NCBI RefSeq assembly: GCF_029338375.1
Contig: NZ_CP119804.1
Location: 558,001 to 622,000, forward strand
DNA length: 64,000 nucleotides
Origin: Halorussus lipolyticus
Lineage (GTDB): Archaea > Halobacteriota > Halobacteria > Halobacteriales > Haladaptataceae
Direction of reading: 5' to 3'
Positions 34,060 through 42,510 of this stretch are shown piece by piece. How positions within the stretch are numbered: the stretch's first letter is position 1; the number at the start of each line of letters is the position of its first letter. Below the pieces are notes generated by a model that saw nothing but the letters and a program-made list of their open reading frames with translations, did not search any database and was not told the DNA's origin. The position numbers were made by a program, and so were the translations under genes.

Positions 34060-36318
34060 TTAGAGTTCCGGCACGTTCAGGTGGAATCCGCCACTGCGTG
34101 ACTCCACCAGACACAGATGGTATCCGCGTTTGCGGGAGAGTTTTACGAAGCTCTCTCTTTTCTCGCGGCTCAAGAATCCACCAGCAGTCGCGTTCTCGGC
34201 GGTTTCGAGGGCTTTCGGCTCGAAGAAGCTCTCGGTGACTTGGAAGGCACCCGATAGTTCGTCGTGAGCGTGGGCCACGCCGTCGGCGGCGTCCACGAGC
34301 GCCCCCATCATGTCGCCGGTCGTCGGGTCCCGCGAGTCGTTGAGGTCCGCGACCACGAGGGGGTTGCCCATCCTGTCGCGCATGATGATGTCGAACGACT
34401 CTTGGCGGGTGTCGTCGGTGTCGCCGCCCGCGCCGACCGACCCGTGGAGGTCCACCCGGTCGATTTTCGGAATCGACTCGTAGAGGTCCTTGAGACCGTT
34501 CCGGTGGCCGGTGTCCCGAATTTCGTACAGTAACTCCTCGATTATCCACGAGACGAACTGGTATTCGAACGAGTCGTGCAGGAACTCCTCGAAGGGTTCG
34601 CCCTCGACCGTCGCGCCCTCGGTTTCGAACTGGGTGTGGTGTTCGAGGCGGAGGTTCTGGTTGACCTCCTCGGGCTTGACTTGGCCCTCGGCGGCCTCGT
34701 CCAGCGTTGCCTCCCCCTTCGACTCGTAGCGCACGAACAGGTTGGTCTGGTCGAACGCCTGCGAGCGACTGAGTTGCCGACCGCTCGCGCCCGACCCGCC
34801 GGACCCGGCGTTTTCGAGTTTGGCTTCGAGACGTTCGACCTCTTGGCGGAGGGCGTCGCGTTCCCGCTTGTACTCGTTGCGCTCGGACTCGACGTTCGAG
34901 AGGCGCTCTTTCAACTGCTGGACCTGCTGTTTGCGCTGGCGGAGTTGCGACCGAAGCTTCTGGATTTTGGCCTGCGACTGCTCGTCCGGGCCACCCGACT
35001 GGCCGTCGGACCCGCCGGGCGATGTCCTCGACTGTGACCCGGTTCTGGACGCCGAACCCGCCTGCGAGGACTCACCACTGCTGGCCCCCGAAGACGACGA
35101 CCCGGCGGTCGCGGCGTCGTCGGTCCGAGACTGCTCGCCGGGTGCGGTCGAACCGGACCCGACGGCCGACCCGGCCGCGTCGCTCCGGGCCGACTCGTCG
35201 CTGTCCTCCTCGGCGGGACCCGCGCTCCGGTCGGGGTCGAGCGACGGAATCGTGGTCGCCTCGCGCCACTGGGCTTCCTCCTCGAAGGCGTCGCTGTCGG
35301 TCTCGTCGGTGGTGTCAGTCGCCGAGTCGGTCTCGGCATCGCTCTGGGTCTCCTCGGGGCGGGAAGCCCCCGAGTCGGGCGTCTCGACGGACTCGACGGC
35401 CGCCCCGGCGCTCGCGCTCGCCGGGTTCGCGGTCTCCTCGGTGGCGTCGGTGGTGCCGGTCGCGGCCGCGCCGGAATCGGCCGTCGCGGACTGTCCTCGG
35501 CCGGGTTTCCTACCGGGGTCGGGTTCCGAGGAGGCCTCGGTTCCGACGTCTGCGGTCTGGTCGGTCTCTCGGGCAGTCCCGCCTGCGGTCGCATCGGTCC
35601 CAGCGGTTCGCCCGGCCCCGCCGGATTCGGGCGAGGGTCCGCCGGTGCCGCCCGTGCCGGACAGGCCCGACGCGCCGTCGTCCGTCGCTCCCGTCGCGCC
35701 CGACTCATCGCCGCTGGCTGACTCTGGTGCGCTGGTCGGCGAGTCCAGTGTGCCGTCCGGCGATTCGTCGGGTTCGTCGGGTTCGGGCACGTCGATGACC
35801 TCGATGTCCACGTCCCGAACCTCGTAGATGCCAACCTCGTCGTTGGCGCGCTCGAAGGCCTCGTCGCCGGTCACGACCTGTTCGCTCGCACCGACGAACG
35901 CGACGCTCATCGACCGGCCACCGTAGTAGGCTACGTAGTAGTCGCCGCTCAGCACGTTCTCGCTGAGTTCGACGTACCCCGTGAACTTGCCGTCCGTGAG
36001 CGTCGAATCGACCTCCGACAGCGGCGTGTCGTTCGTGTAGTATTTTGCCTGTGTCTCGCCGCCCTCCTCCTGCATGCTGAACAGGAGCGGGAGCGACGGA
36101 TGGGGCGCGGCGTAGGCGGTGCCACCGGCGTCCTCGAAGTCGTCGAGACTCCCCTCGTAGACCCCGATTATCCGCCCGTTGAGCATGAACAGCCACGCGC
36201 CACCGGCCCTGACTGCCCCCGAGAACTCCCCGTCTGAGAGTTCGCGCAGGCCAGCGAACCCGTCCGCAAACGAACGAGTATCCCAATCTTCGACCTGCTC
36301 GACCGTGCGCGTTTCCAT
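34060..36318 (-). CDS. DUF7527-like protein with degenerate PD-(D/E)XK-like C-terminal domain
   Basis: The protein is about 752 aa. The N-terminal 165 residues form a globular domain (start METRTVEQVEDWDTRSFADGF, with GGAWLFMLNGRIIGVYEG). A very long Ser/Thr/Asp/Gly/Pro-rich region (about 170-420) is disordered. A coiled coil follows (about 425-475, KIQKLRSQLRQRKQQVQQLK). The C-terminal 230 residues look like a restriction-endonuclease fold: SFDIIMRDRMGNPLVVADLND resembles the D...(D/E)XK core but has Ala-Asp-Leu-Asn where ExK is expected. DUF7527 is the closest family I recall. A regulatory or DNA-related role is possible; not demonstrated. ATG 36318 is chosen; GATATTTGAG about 25 bases upstream on the same strand may be its promoter. 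Confidence 0.72.
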   Translation of the reverse strand: METRTVEQVEDWDTRSFADGFAGLRELSDGEFSGAVRAGGAWLFMLNGRIIGVYEGSLDDFEDAGGTAYAAPHPSLPLLFSMQEEGGETQAKYYTNDTPLSEVDSTLTDGKFTGYVELSENVLSGDYYVAYYGGRSMSVAFVGASEQVVTGDEAFERANDEVGIYEVRDVDIEVIDVPEPDEPDESPDGTLDSPTSAPESASGDESGATGATDDGASGLSGTGGTGGPSPESGGAGRTAGTDATAGGTARETDQTADVGTEASSEPDPGRKPGRGQSATADSGAAATGTTDATEETANPASASAGAAVESVETPDSGASRPEETQSDAETDSATDTTDETDSDAFEEEAQWREATTIPSLDPDRSAGPAEEDSDESARSDAAGSAVGSGSTAPGEQSRTDDAATAGSSSSGASSGESSQAGSASRTGSQSRTSPGGSDGQSGGPDEQSQAKIQKLRSQLRQRKQQVQQLKERLSNVESERNEYKRERDALRQEVERLEAKLENAGSGGSGASGRQLSRSQAFDQTNLFVRYESKGEATLDEAAEGQVKPEEVNQNLRLEHHTQFETEGATVEGEPFEEFLHDSFEYQFVSWIIEELLYEIRDTGHRNGLKDLYESIPKIDRVDLHGSVGAGGDTDDTRQESFDIIMRDRMGNPLVVADLNDSRDPTTGDMMGALVDAADGVAHAHDELSGAFQVTESFFEPKALETAENATAGGFLSREKRESFVKLSRKRGYHLCLVESRSGGFHLNVPEL

Positions 36319-36363
36319 ATTACGAGGAAACCAAAGCCCTCTCAAATATCTTGCGGCCCGAAC

Positions 36364-36405
36364 TTTTGCAACGGGCGCGCCCCAAGAGGCGCGCCCCTTG
36401 CAAAA
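36364..36405. repeat. Large inverted repeat (17 paired bases, one mismatch)
   Basis: TTTTGCAA (36364-36371) pairs with TTGCAAAA (36398-36405), and GGGCGCGCC (36373-36381) pairs with GGCGCGCCC (36388-36396). A single C-C mismatch separates them and the loop is six bases. It lies 45 bases upstream of the DUF7527-like start, so it is not that gene's terminator. Confidence 0.85.
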
Positions 36406-36435
36406 CTTCGATGAAAAACCGGCGTCACCCCCTCA

Positions 36436-36458
36436 GCCTCGCGCCGTCGGCGCGAGGC
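36436..36458. repeat. Perfect 10-bp hairpin with GTC triloop
   Basis: GCCTCGCGCC (36436-36445) pairs with GGCGCGAGGC (36449-36458) around GTC. The same triloop closes the hairpin at 36866-36890. Confidence 0.85.
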
Positions 36459-36865
36459 TTCGAGGGATTCCTTGGTTCGCTCGTCGCTCGCGGTCGGACT
36501 GCTGGTGGTCAGCGTGGAAAGTCGAACACGCGCGAAACAGGCTGAATTCTAAGCAATGAAATCCGTTTCTAAAAGTGTATTTACGTTTTCTAAAGGCAGG
36601 TTATCAATTCTTAGCTTGCGCGCGCATAGTCATCAGACTCGGACAGCGAGCGACCGAAGGGAGCGAGCGCACGAGCAGAAGCCACAGGCTAGCAGTTCTA
36701 CCGCGAAGGAGGAGTGAAACGACGACTGAGCGGACCAAGGGAGGACCAAAGCGAGCGAAGCGAGCGGCGGGACGACCGCCGTGTTGTCGGGAGCGAAGCG
36801 ACCGACTGCTCGGAAGACGCGGTTTGTCTTCCGGTGTTTTTGGTCGAGCTTTTGCAAGGGAGAGA

Positions 36866-36890
36866 ACGCCTGAGCCGTCGGCTCAGGCGT
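36866..36890. repeat. Perfect 11-bp hairpin with GTC triloop
   Basis: ACGCCTGAGCC (36866-36876) pairs with GGCTCAGGCGT (36880-36890) around GTC. It lies 26 bases beyond the stop of the minus-strand UPF0058 gene and could be its terminator. Confidence 0.8.
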
Positions 36891-36916
36891 GAACGACCGC
36901 TGGAAAAGGTCGTGGT

Positions 36917-37195
36917 TTAAATTTTGGATTCTGCGTCGTCGGCGAGTTCCTGCATGCGCTTGCCGATGCGCCCGGCCTCGCTGAACTCGTCGTCGCTCAT
37001 GGCCGTGGCGAGAGCGTTGCCGAGGACGAAGACGGCGTGTTTGTGTTCGCTCTTGGACTTGTGGACGTGCGAGGGGTCCACGTCAAGTTCCTCGTAGGGG
37101 TCGAACAGGCCGTCTCTGACGCGCTCTTGGTCTTGGAAGTACTCCATGATGAGGACCATCTCCTCGTGGAGTTCCAGAAGCTCGTCCTTGTGCAT
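36917..37195 (-). CDS. UPF0058 family protein, second paralogue
   Basis: The protein is 92 aa. MHKDELLELHEEMVLIMEYF fits the UPF0058 start, but the middle is longer and more divergent than the copy at 31714-31947 and contains ELDVDPSHVHKSKSEHKHAVFVLG, a common haloarchaeal form. It is all helical and acidic with no export signal. The CopG-like gene lies 71 bases upstream on the same strand. Role unknown. Confidence 0.85.
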   Translation of the reverse strand: MHKDELLELHEEMVLIMEYFQDQERVRDGLFDPYEELDVDPSHVHKSKSEHKHAVFVLGNALATAMSDDEFSEAGRIGKRMQELADDAESKI

Positions 37196-37266
37196 GTCCG
37201 TGGATACGGAAGTGTCTGGCTTAAGGGTTTCTGAGATGACTTCCCACGCACACCAAAAACGGAGGT

Positions 37267-37485
37267 TTAGAAGACGTACTCGTCCTCGTGACCCATCATT
37301 CCTTCGTCTTCCAGACCGGGGTCGTGGTCGTCGTCGTCCATGGGACCACTGGTCTTGTAGGCTTTTAGCCCGGTCGAGAGGAGGTCCTCGATGGCTTCCT
37401 CTCGGTTGACGAACTCGCCCTGTTCGACCATCTGGGCGATCTGCATCTCGAGATGTTCCGGAATAGTTATCTCTACCTTCGGCAT
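37267..37485 (-). CDS. Ribbon-helix-helix (CopG-like) protein, DUF7120-like
   Basis: The protein is 72 aa. The N-terminal strand MPKVEITIPEH followed by helices LEMQIAQMVEQGEF and NREEAIEDLLSTGLKAY is the ribbon-helix-helix DNA-binding fold, which acts as a dimer. The C-terminal 25 residues are acidic and disordered. ATG 37485 is chosen because CTTAAG at 37516-37521 lies about 30 bases upstream as promoter; in-frame codons further upstream would include that box. It is a likely transcription regulator, target unknown. Confidence 0.82.
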   Translation of the reverse strand: MPKVEITIPEHLEMQIAQMVEQGEFVNREEAIEDLLSTGLKAYKTSGPMDDDDHDPGLEDEGMMGHEDEYVF

Positions 37486-37686
37486 TGGAACATTGGTGGC
37501 TTCGGGAGGGGTGTTCTTAAGTCTGACGGGGATAGCTACCGCGGACGACAAACCATTTAGGTGCTATCGAAAAGAACGATTCTCGTTCCCGGAACTCAGA
37601 GTTGCGATTCGATAATCGAGGTTGTTGTTGACGATACACAATGCCCGATTATCGGGCGAATGTCCAAAAAATGAAACGTCAGTCGT

Positions 37687-37974
37687 TCAGCGACTGCCGA
37701 GCATCTGCTCGATGGAGTTGATGATGCGGTTCGGCCCGAGCGCGGTGACGGCTTTCTCGATTCGCTTCTGGTTGTAGTAGCTAGCGAACGCGAGAATCGT
37801 CGGCGGCCACAGGCCGATGAAGATGCCCTGCATCCGGTTGCCCCGGACGAAGAACTGGTGAAGCGCGAGGCCCACCGACGTAGCGGCGGCGAGGACCGTC
37901 ACGTCGGTCGCGGTCTCCTCGGCGGCCTGTACGGTCTTGTCTTGACCGGCCGTGCGTTGTTCTTGAGTTGCCAT
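37687..37974 (-). CDS. Small membrane protein of unknown function
   Basis: The protein is 95 aa. A polar N-terminus (TQEQRTAGQDKTVQAAEE) is followed by two hydrophobic helices (about residues 25-43 and 49-66) separated by RGNRMQG, and an amphipathic C-terminal helix (KRIEKAVTALGPNRIINSIEQML). It stands alone on the minus strand. Downstream there is a T-run (37665-37671) and a small perfect palindrome (GCCCGA-TTA-TCGGGC, 37641-37655), suitable as a terminator. No family recognised. Confidence 0.7.
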   Translation of the reverse strand: MATQEQRTAGQDKTVQAAEETATDVTVLAAATSVGLALHQFFVRGNRMQGIFIGLWPPTILAFASYYNQKRIEKAVTALGPNRIINSIEQMLGSR

Positions 37975-38172
37975 GCGAACTATGCGTTAGGAGACCCGCG
38001 CCTTTGTTATTCAGTCTATACTCCCACTCGTTCCGTCCCACGCGGGTTAGGTCCGGGTTACCGGAGCCGAAACCTCACGTTGCTCGGCCATAGTCTCGTC
38101 GGCGTCCCTCGATTTCCCTCGCGCCCGTGCGCAGTCGATAAATCTACTTGCGTTCGACACTCACCCCGACAC

Positions 38173-38769
38173 ATGAGCGTCATCGACGTGACGGACCTTC
38201 ACGAGGAGTACGACGGCGAGCGCCTCCCGCCGGGCCAGCGCGAGACCAGCAAGTTCCCGGTCCTCTCGAAGGGTGGGACGCCCGACTGGGACCCCGAGAC
38301 GTGGGAGTTCACCGTCTCGGGCGCAGTCGAGGACGAACTGTCCTTCTCGTGGGACGAGTTTCAGAACCTGCCAAGCGAGACCCAGAAGCAGGATTTCCAC
38401 TGCGTGACCGGGTGGAGCAAGTTCGACTGCGAGTTCACGGGCGTCACCTTCCCGGACCTCGCGGAGATGGCGGGCGTGAGAGACGACGCGGAACACGTCA
38501 TGTTCTCGGCGCTGGACGGCTACACCACGAATCTGCCCCTCGAGGACTGCATGCGCGAGGAGGTCCTGTTTACCTACGAGTTCGACGACGACTCCCTCCC
38601 GGCAGAACACGGCGGTCCTCTGCGGGTCGTGACGCCCCACAAGTACGCCTACAAAGGTGCGAAGTGGGTTGACGGCGTGGAGTTCCTGACCGACGAGGAA
38701 CGCGGCTACTGGGAGAAGCGGGGTTACTCGAACACCGCGAATCCGTGGAACGAGGAGCGATACAGTTAA
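38173..38769 (+). CDS. Sulfite-oxidase-like molybdopterin-dependent oxidoreductase
   Basis: The protein is 198 aa and consists of the molybdopterin-binding domain of the sulfite oxidase superfamily (YuiH-like). The conserved cysteine ligand of molybdenum is probably in FHCVTGWSKFD. The motifs HVMFSALDGYTTNLPLE and the C-terminal PHKYAYKGAKWVDGVEFL also fit. It has no signal peptide and no heme domain, so it is a cytoplasmic, stand-alone form. The start is ATG 38173 (MSVIDVTDL). The substrate is not known for this short subgroup. No cofactor or electron-transfer gene is next to it. Confidence 0.88.
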   Translation: MSVIDVTDLHEEYDGERLPPGQRETSKFPVLSKGGTPDWDPETWEFTVSGAVEDELSFSWDEFQNLPSETQKQDFHCVTGWSKFDCEFTGVTFPDLAEMAGVRDDAEHVMFSALDGYTTNLPLEDCMREEVLFTYEFDDDSLPAEHGGPLRVVTPHKYAYKGAKWVDGVEFLTDEERGYWEKRGYSNTANPWNEERYS

Positions 38770-38861
38770 TCAGTTTCTGTCTTTTCGATATTTGGGGTCG
38801 ATAGAGTCGTAGATGGATGGACCACATCGTGAGTAGGAGAACTGCGGCATCTTCTTAGAAA

Positions 38862-38890
38862 GCGACCGGCCCCTTTCAGTCCGCCGGCGG
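38862..38890 (-). repeat. Truncated relative of the structured element (minus strand)
   Basis: On the minus strand this reads CCGCCGGCGGACTGAA then AGGGGCCGGTCGC. The last 12 bases equal bases 10864-10875 of copy 1, and the context before them (a G-rich hairpin then TGAA) matches the 5' part of the element. The rest of the element is missing, so it is a fragment or a diverged copy. Confidence 0.5.
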
Positions 38891-39003
38891 ACAAACCGCG
38901 TCCTCCGAGCCTGTACTCACTTCGTTCGCACAGACACCCAAACTGTCGGAGGAGGAACGGGGCTTTTGCCGGTGGTTTGGGGAATCAAGCGTCGGCCTCA
39001 CGC

Positions 39004-39092
39004 CTCCCCAGCCTCCTCACTCCCGCGCAGAGCGCGGTCGTTCGTCCCTCGCGCGACGATGGCGTGGCATGAAGCCACGCCAGCGCGCGCCG
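39004..39092 (+). repeat. Dispersed intergenic hairpin element, copy B
   Basis: It has the same ends as copy A (CTCCCCA at 39004, GCGCGCGCCG at 39083-39092). The hairpin is 39060-39068 TGGCGTGGC, loop ATGAA, 39074-39082 GCCACGCCA. Relative to copy A, four or more stem positions differ on both sides and pairing is kept. Confidence 0.75.
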
Positions 39093-39245
39093 GACAGCAA
39101 TTGGAATCGTTGGCGTAGCCAAAAGTCGAAATTCGAATCTACGAGTTTTCGGCGCTCCGAGGAGTCTGATTACGGTGCCCGAACCCCACCCGAGTCACGA
39201 GTAATTCAGTTAGACTAAAGGCTCCCGACTCCTGAGTTCGACTGA

Positions 39246-40592
39246 ATGGAGTCTCCGCCCCGCGACGGACAGGTGTCGGCTGAACCGACCGGCTCCGCCC
39301 TCGTGAGCCGGGCCTGCAAGCTACCCGACTGCGACCCCCGACCCTTCCTCGCCGGGCGGGACGCGCCGCGAATCTACTGGACCAGTCCCTACGGTCCCGA
39401 GTTCGCCGGCGGCGGCACCGCGGCCCGAATCACGGCCGACGGGGCCGGCGGAACCGACCGGTTCGAGTCGGTCGCCGAGACAGCAGACGAGTTGTTCGAC
39501 GGGATGGACTACGACGGCCCCGAACCGGCCCGACCGCGGCTGTTCGGCGGCTTCTCGTTCCACGCCGACCACGAACCGGCCCCGCCGTGGCAGAACTTCG
39601 GTACCGGCGAGTTCGTACTGCCCCGGACCCAGTTGACCCGCGCCGACGGCGAGACGTGGCTGACCGTCTCGGCCCGCGACGCGCCCGCCGAGGCCGTCGA
39701 AGCCGAGCTTTCGGACGTCCGAGACGCCCTCGCCGAGGACCCCAAGCGACCGCGGGGCGACCCGCCGGGCGTCGTGGCGACCAACCCCACCACGACCCGC
39801 GAGGAGTGGGCCGAGCAGGTTCGGGCCGCCGTCGAGCGAATCGACGCTGGCGACTTGCAGAAGGTGACGCTGGCCCAAGCCCTCGCGGTCGAGTTGGCCG
39901 ACGAGGTGTCGATACCCGACGTGCTGGCCCGCCTCGGCGAGTCGTACCCCGACTGCTTCCGCTTCTGCTTCGAGCCGACCCCCGAAGCCGCGTTCTTCGG
40001 CGCGACCCCCGAGCGACTCGCAACGCTCCGAGGACGAACCGTCGAGACCGACGCGCTTGCGGGGTCTGTCGGCCGAGGAGACACCCCCGAGGAGGACGCT
40101 GAACTGGAGGCCAGCATCGAGGAAAGCGAGAAGATGGCCCACGAACACGGACTGGTGGTCGAGACCATCCGCGAGCAGTTGGCACCCCTCTCGGCGGAGG
40201 TCCGGGTCGAGGACCGCAGGGTGAGAAAGCTGGCGACCATCCAGCACCTCTGGACGCCAATCGAGGCCGACCTCGCTTCGTCCGGCCACGTCCTCTCCAT
40301 CGTGGAAGCTCTGCATCCGACCCCCGCTGTCGGCGGCCTCCCGCCCGAGAAAGCCCTTCAAACCATCCGCGAGACCGAGACCTTCGCCCGCGGGTGGTAC
40401 GCCTCGCCTGTCGGGTGGTTCGACGCCGAGGGCGACGGCACCTTCGCGGTCGGCATCCGGTCGGCGGTCACGAGCGGCGAGTCGGCCACGCTGTTCGCCG
40501 GGAACGGCATCGTCGGCGACAGCGACCCGGACGAGGAGTACGAGGAGGTACAGCTCAAGTACCTGCCGATTCTGGACGAACTCGAGAAATGA
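39246..40592 (+). CDS. menF: Isochorismate synthase (MenF)
   Basis: The protein is 448 aa of the chorismate-binding family and converts chorismate to isochorismate, the entry step of menaquinone synthesis. The C-terminal catalytic domain shows GDLQKVTLAQALAVE, then PEAAFFGATPERLATL, then ETDALAGSVGRG and VEALHPTPAVGGLP. The N-terminal 150 residues are the variable part. It has no glutamine-amidotransferase partner, as expected for isochorismate synthase rather than anthranilate synthase. Its TGA overlaps the ATG of menD by three bases, so the two are translationally coupled. Confidence 0.94.
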   Translation: MESPPRDGQVSAEPTGSALVSRACKLPDCDPRPFLAGRDAPRIYWTSPYGPEFAGGGTAARITADGAGGTDRFESVAETADELFDGMDYDGPEPARPRLFGGFSFHADHEPAPPWQNFGTGEFVLPRTQLTRADGETWLTVSARDAPAEAVEAELSDVRDALAEDPKRPRGDPPGVVATNPTTTREEWAEQVRAAVERIDAGDLQKVTLAQALAVELADEVSIPDVLARLGESYPDCFRFCFEPTPEAAFFGATPERLATLRGRTVETDALAGSVGRGDTPEEDAELEASIEESEKMAHEHGLVVETIREQLAPLSAEVRVEDRRVRKLATIQHLWTPIEADLASSGHVLSIVEALHPTPAVGGLPPEKALQTIRETETFARGWYASPVGWFDAEGDGTFAVGIRSAVTSGESATLFAGNGIVGDSDPDEEYEEVQLKYLPILDELEK

Positions 40593-42361
40593 GTGCCCCC
40601 AACCGCAACACGCTCTGGGCGCGGGCGCTGGTCTCCGAACTCGAATCCGCGGGCATCGACGCGGTGTGCGTCGCCCCCGGAAGTCGCTCGACGCCCCTGA
40701 CCGTCGCGTTCGCTCAGCACCCCGACATCGAAGTGTTTTCGCACTTGGACGAGCGTTCCGCGGCGTTCTTCGCCTTGGGGCGAGCGAAACGGACCGGCAA
40801 GCCGACGCCGCTGGTCTGCACCTCGGGCACCGCGGCGGCGAACTTCCACCCCGCGGTCATCGAGGCCAATCAGGCCCGCGTTCCGATGCTCCTGTTGACC
40901 GCCGACAGACCCCCGGAACTCCGGGATTCGGGCGCGAACCAGACCATCGACCAGCAGAAACTCTACGGCGACGCGGTTCGGTGGTACAAGGACCTGCCCG
41001 AACCCGAGGCGGACGGCCGAAAGTTGCGGTCGCTCCGGGCGACCACGGCGCGGGCGGTAGTCGAATCGACCGGCACGCCGCCGGGACCGGTCCACCTCAA
41101 CGTGCCCTTCCGGAAACCCCTCGAACCGGTCGAGGTCCCCGGCGACGTACCCGAGGACTTCGCGGCGGAATCGCCCCTCGGTGCCGAGGGCCGAGACGGT
41201 GCTTTCGTCGGAACCGCGCAGGGCAGACCGGAGTTGGCCGACGACGAGATTCGGCGCGTCCGGCGGGCAATCGAGGAGACCGACCGGGGTCTCGTCGTCG
41301 CCGGTCCCGCGAATTCGCCGACGCCGAGCAGAGCGGCGCTGGCCGACCTTGCCGAAGCGACCGGATTCCCGGTCCTCGCCGACCCGCTCTCGGGCCACCG
41401 GTTCGGCCACGACGCCGAGGTCCCGATTCTGGGCGGCTACGACGGCTACCTCGACGCGGTGGGCGACTCGTGGCCCGACCCCGAGGTCGTCCTGCGCTTC
41501 GGCGCGTCGCCGACCTCGAAGGTGCTTCGACAGTATTTGGAGGCCAGCGACGCCCGGCAGTTCCTCGTGGACCCCGCCGGCGGGTGGCGCGAGGCCACCT
41601 TCACGGCGACCGACTTGCTGTCTGCCGACCCGACCCGACTCGCTCGAACACTAGCCGAAACGACCGATTCGGCCGCGGCCAAATCGGCCGTGAGCGAGTC
41701 GTGGCGCAGTCGCTTCGCCGAGACCGAGGACCGATACTGGGACCTCGTGGCGGACGCGCGGGCGGAACGGTTGTTCGAGGGCGGCGTGCTGTCGGCAGTC
41801 GCACAAGACACCCCCGACCCGGCCACCCTGATGGTCTCGAACAGCATGCCGGTCCGGGACTTGGACCGGTTCGGCCAACCGCGGTCGGCGGACCTCTCGG
41901 TGCTTGGCAATCGGGGCGCGAGCGGCATCGACGGCATCACCAGCACCGGGTTGGGCGCGGGGAGCGCCACCGACGACCCACTCGTCATCGTGACCGGCGA
42001 CTTGGCCTACTACCACGACATGAACGGCCTGCTCGCCGTCGCGCGGTGCGGCGTGGACGCGACTATCGTGGAAATCAACAACGACGGCGGGGGCATCTTC
42101 CACATGCTCCCCATCGAGGAGTTCGACCCGCCCTTTACCGAGCAGTTCCGGACTCCTCACGGGTTGGACTACGAACCCACCGGGGTCCTCTACGGACTGG
42201 ACTTCGAGCGCGTGGCCGACCTCGACGCCTTCCGGTCGGCCTTCCGCGAGTCGGTCGGAAGCGAGGGGACGCAGGTAATCGAGGTCACGACCGACGCCGA
42301 CGACAGCCATCGGTTCCGCGACGAGGTGGCCGAGCGCGTTGGCGACGAACTCGGACAGTAA
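40589..42361 (+). CDS. menD: SEPHCHC synthase (MenD)
   Basis: The protein is 590 aa and makes 2-succinyl-5-enolpyruvyl-6-hydroxy-3-cyclohexene-1-carboxylate from isochorismate and 2-oxoglutarate, using thiamine diphosphate. The N-terminal block CVAPGSRSTPLTVAFAQHP and LDERSAAFFALG is diagnostic, as is CTSGTAAANFHPAVIEA. The ThDP-magnesium motif is GDLAYYHDMNGL...INNDGGGIFHMLP near the C-terminus. ATG 40589 overlaps the menF stop (ATGA). No downstream men gene follows directly; a DUF7522-like gene is next. Confidence 0.96.
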   Translation: MSAPNRNTLWARALVSELESAGIDAVCVAPGSRSTPLTVAFAQHPDIEVFSHLDERSAAFFALGRAKRTGKPTPLVCTSGTAAANFHPAVIEANQARVPMLLLTADRPPELRDSGANQTIDQQKLYGDAVRWYKDLPEPEADGRKLRSLRATTARAVVESTGTPPGPVHLNVPFRKPLEPVEVPGDVPEDFAAESPLGAEGRDGAFVGTAQGRPELADDEIRRVRRAIEETDRGLVVAGPANSPTPSRAALADLAEATGFPVLADPLSGHRFGHDAEVPILGGYDGYLDAVGDSWPDPEVVLRFGASPTSKVLRQYLEASDARQFLVDPAGGWREATFTATDLLSADPTRLARTLAETTDSAAAKSAVSESWRSRFAETEDRYWDLVADARAERLFEGGVLSAVAQDTPDPATLMVSNSMPVRDLDRFGQPRSADLSVLGNRGASGIDGITSTGLGAGSATDDPLVIVTGDLAYYHDMNGLLAVARCGVDATIVEINNDGGGIFHMLPIEEFDPPFTEQFRTPHGLDYEPTGVLYGLDFERVADLDAFRSAFRESVGSEGTQVIEVTTDADDSHRFRDEVAERVGDELGQ

Positions 42362-42510
42362 CGCTGTCTCAAAGCAATATTCTCTTGTCTTTTCAAATTG
42401 TATAGGTTGTTCTACTGCGTCGATAGCGTAGCTATCTTGACCCACTCAGTCTAGATAGACTACAGACTATAAGATTGATATATTTCGAGTCGTAGTTTCC
42501 CGTACCACAC
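42362..42510. other. AT-rich promoter region with small inverted repeats
   Basis: The region contains GATAGC-GTA-GCTATC (42422-42436) and AGTCTA/TAGACT strings (42449-42470). GATATATT at 42476-42483 lies about 30 bases before ATG 42511 and is its probable TATA box. Confidence 0.5.

Larger units (their letters stand above)
36319..36916. other. Intergenic region built of hairpins and repeats
   Basis: There is no supported gene in this 598-base gap. It has three strong hairpins (listed separately), an AT-rich centre (36540-36620) with four TTCTAAA or TTCTTAG strings, and a GC-rich block (36640-36800) of short GAGCGA/AGCGAAGCGAGC direct repeats. The string TTTTTGGTCGAGCTTTTGC (36837-36855) resembles, in reverse complement, the GACCAAAAAA string at 46278-46287. 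Confidence 0.6.
38770..39245. other. Intergenic region with two dispersed elements
   Basis: This 476-base gap has no supported gene. It holds a truncated, inverted copy of the structured element (38862-38890) and copy B of the hairpin element (39004-39092). The menF promoter must lie in the last 60 bases, but I see no clear box. Confidence 0.55.
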
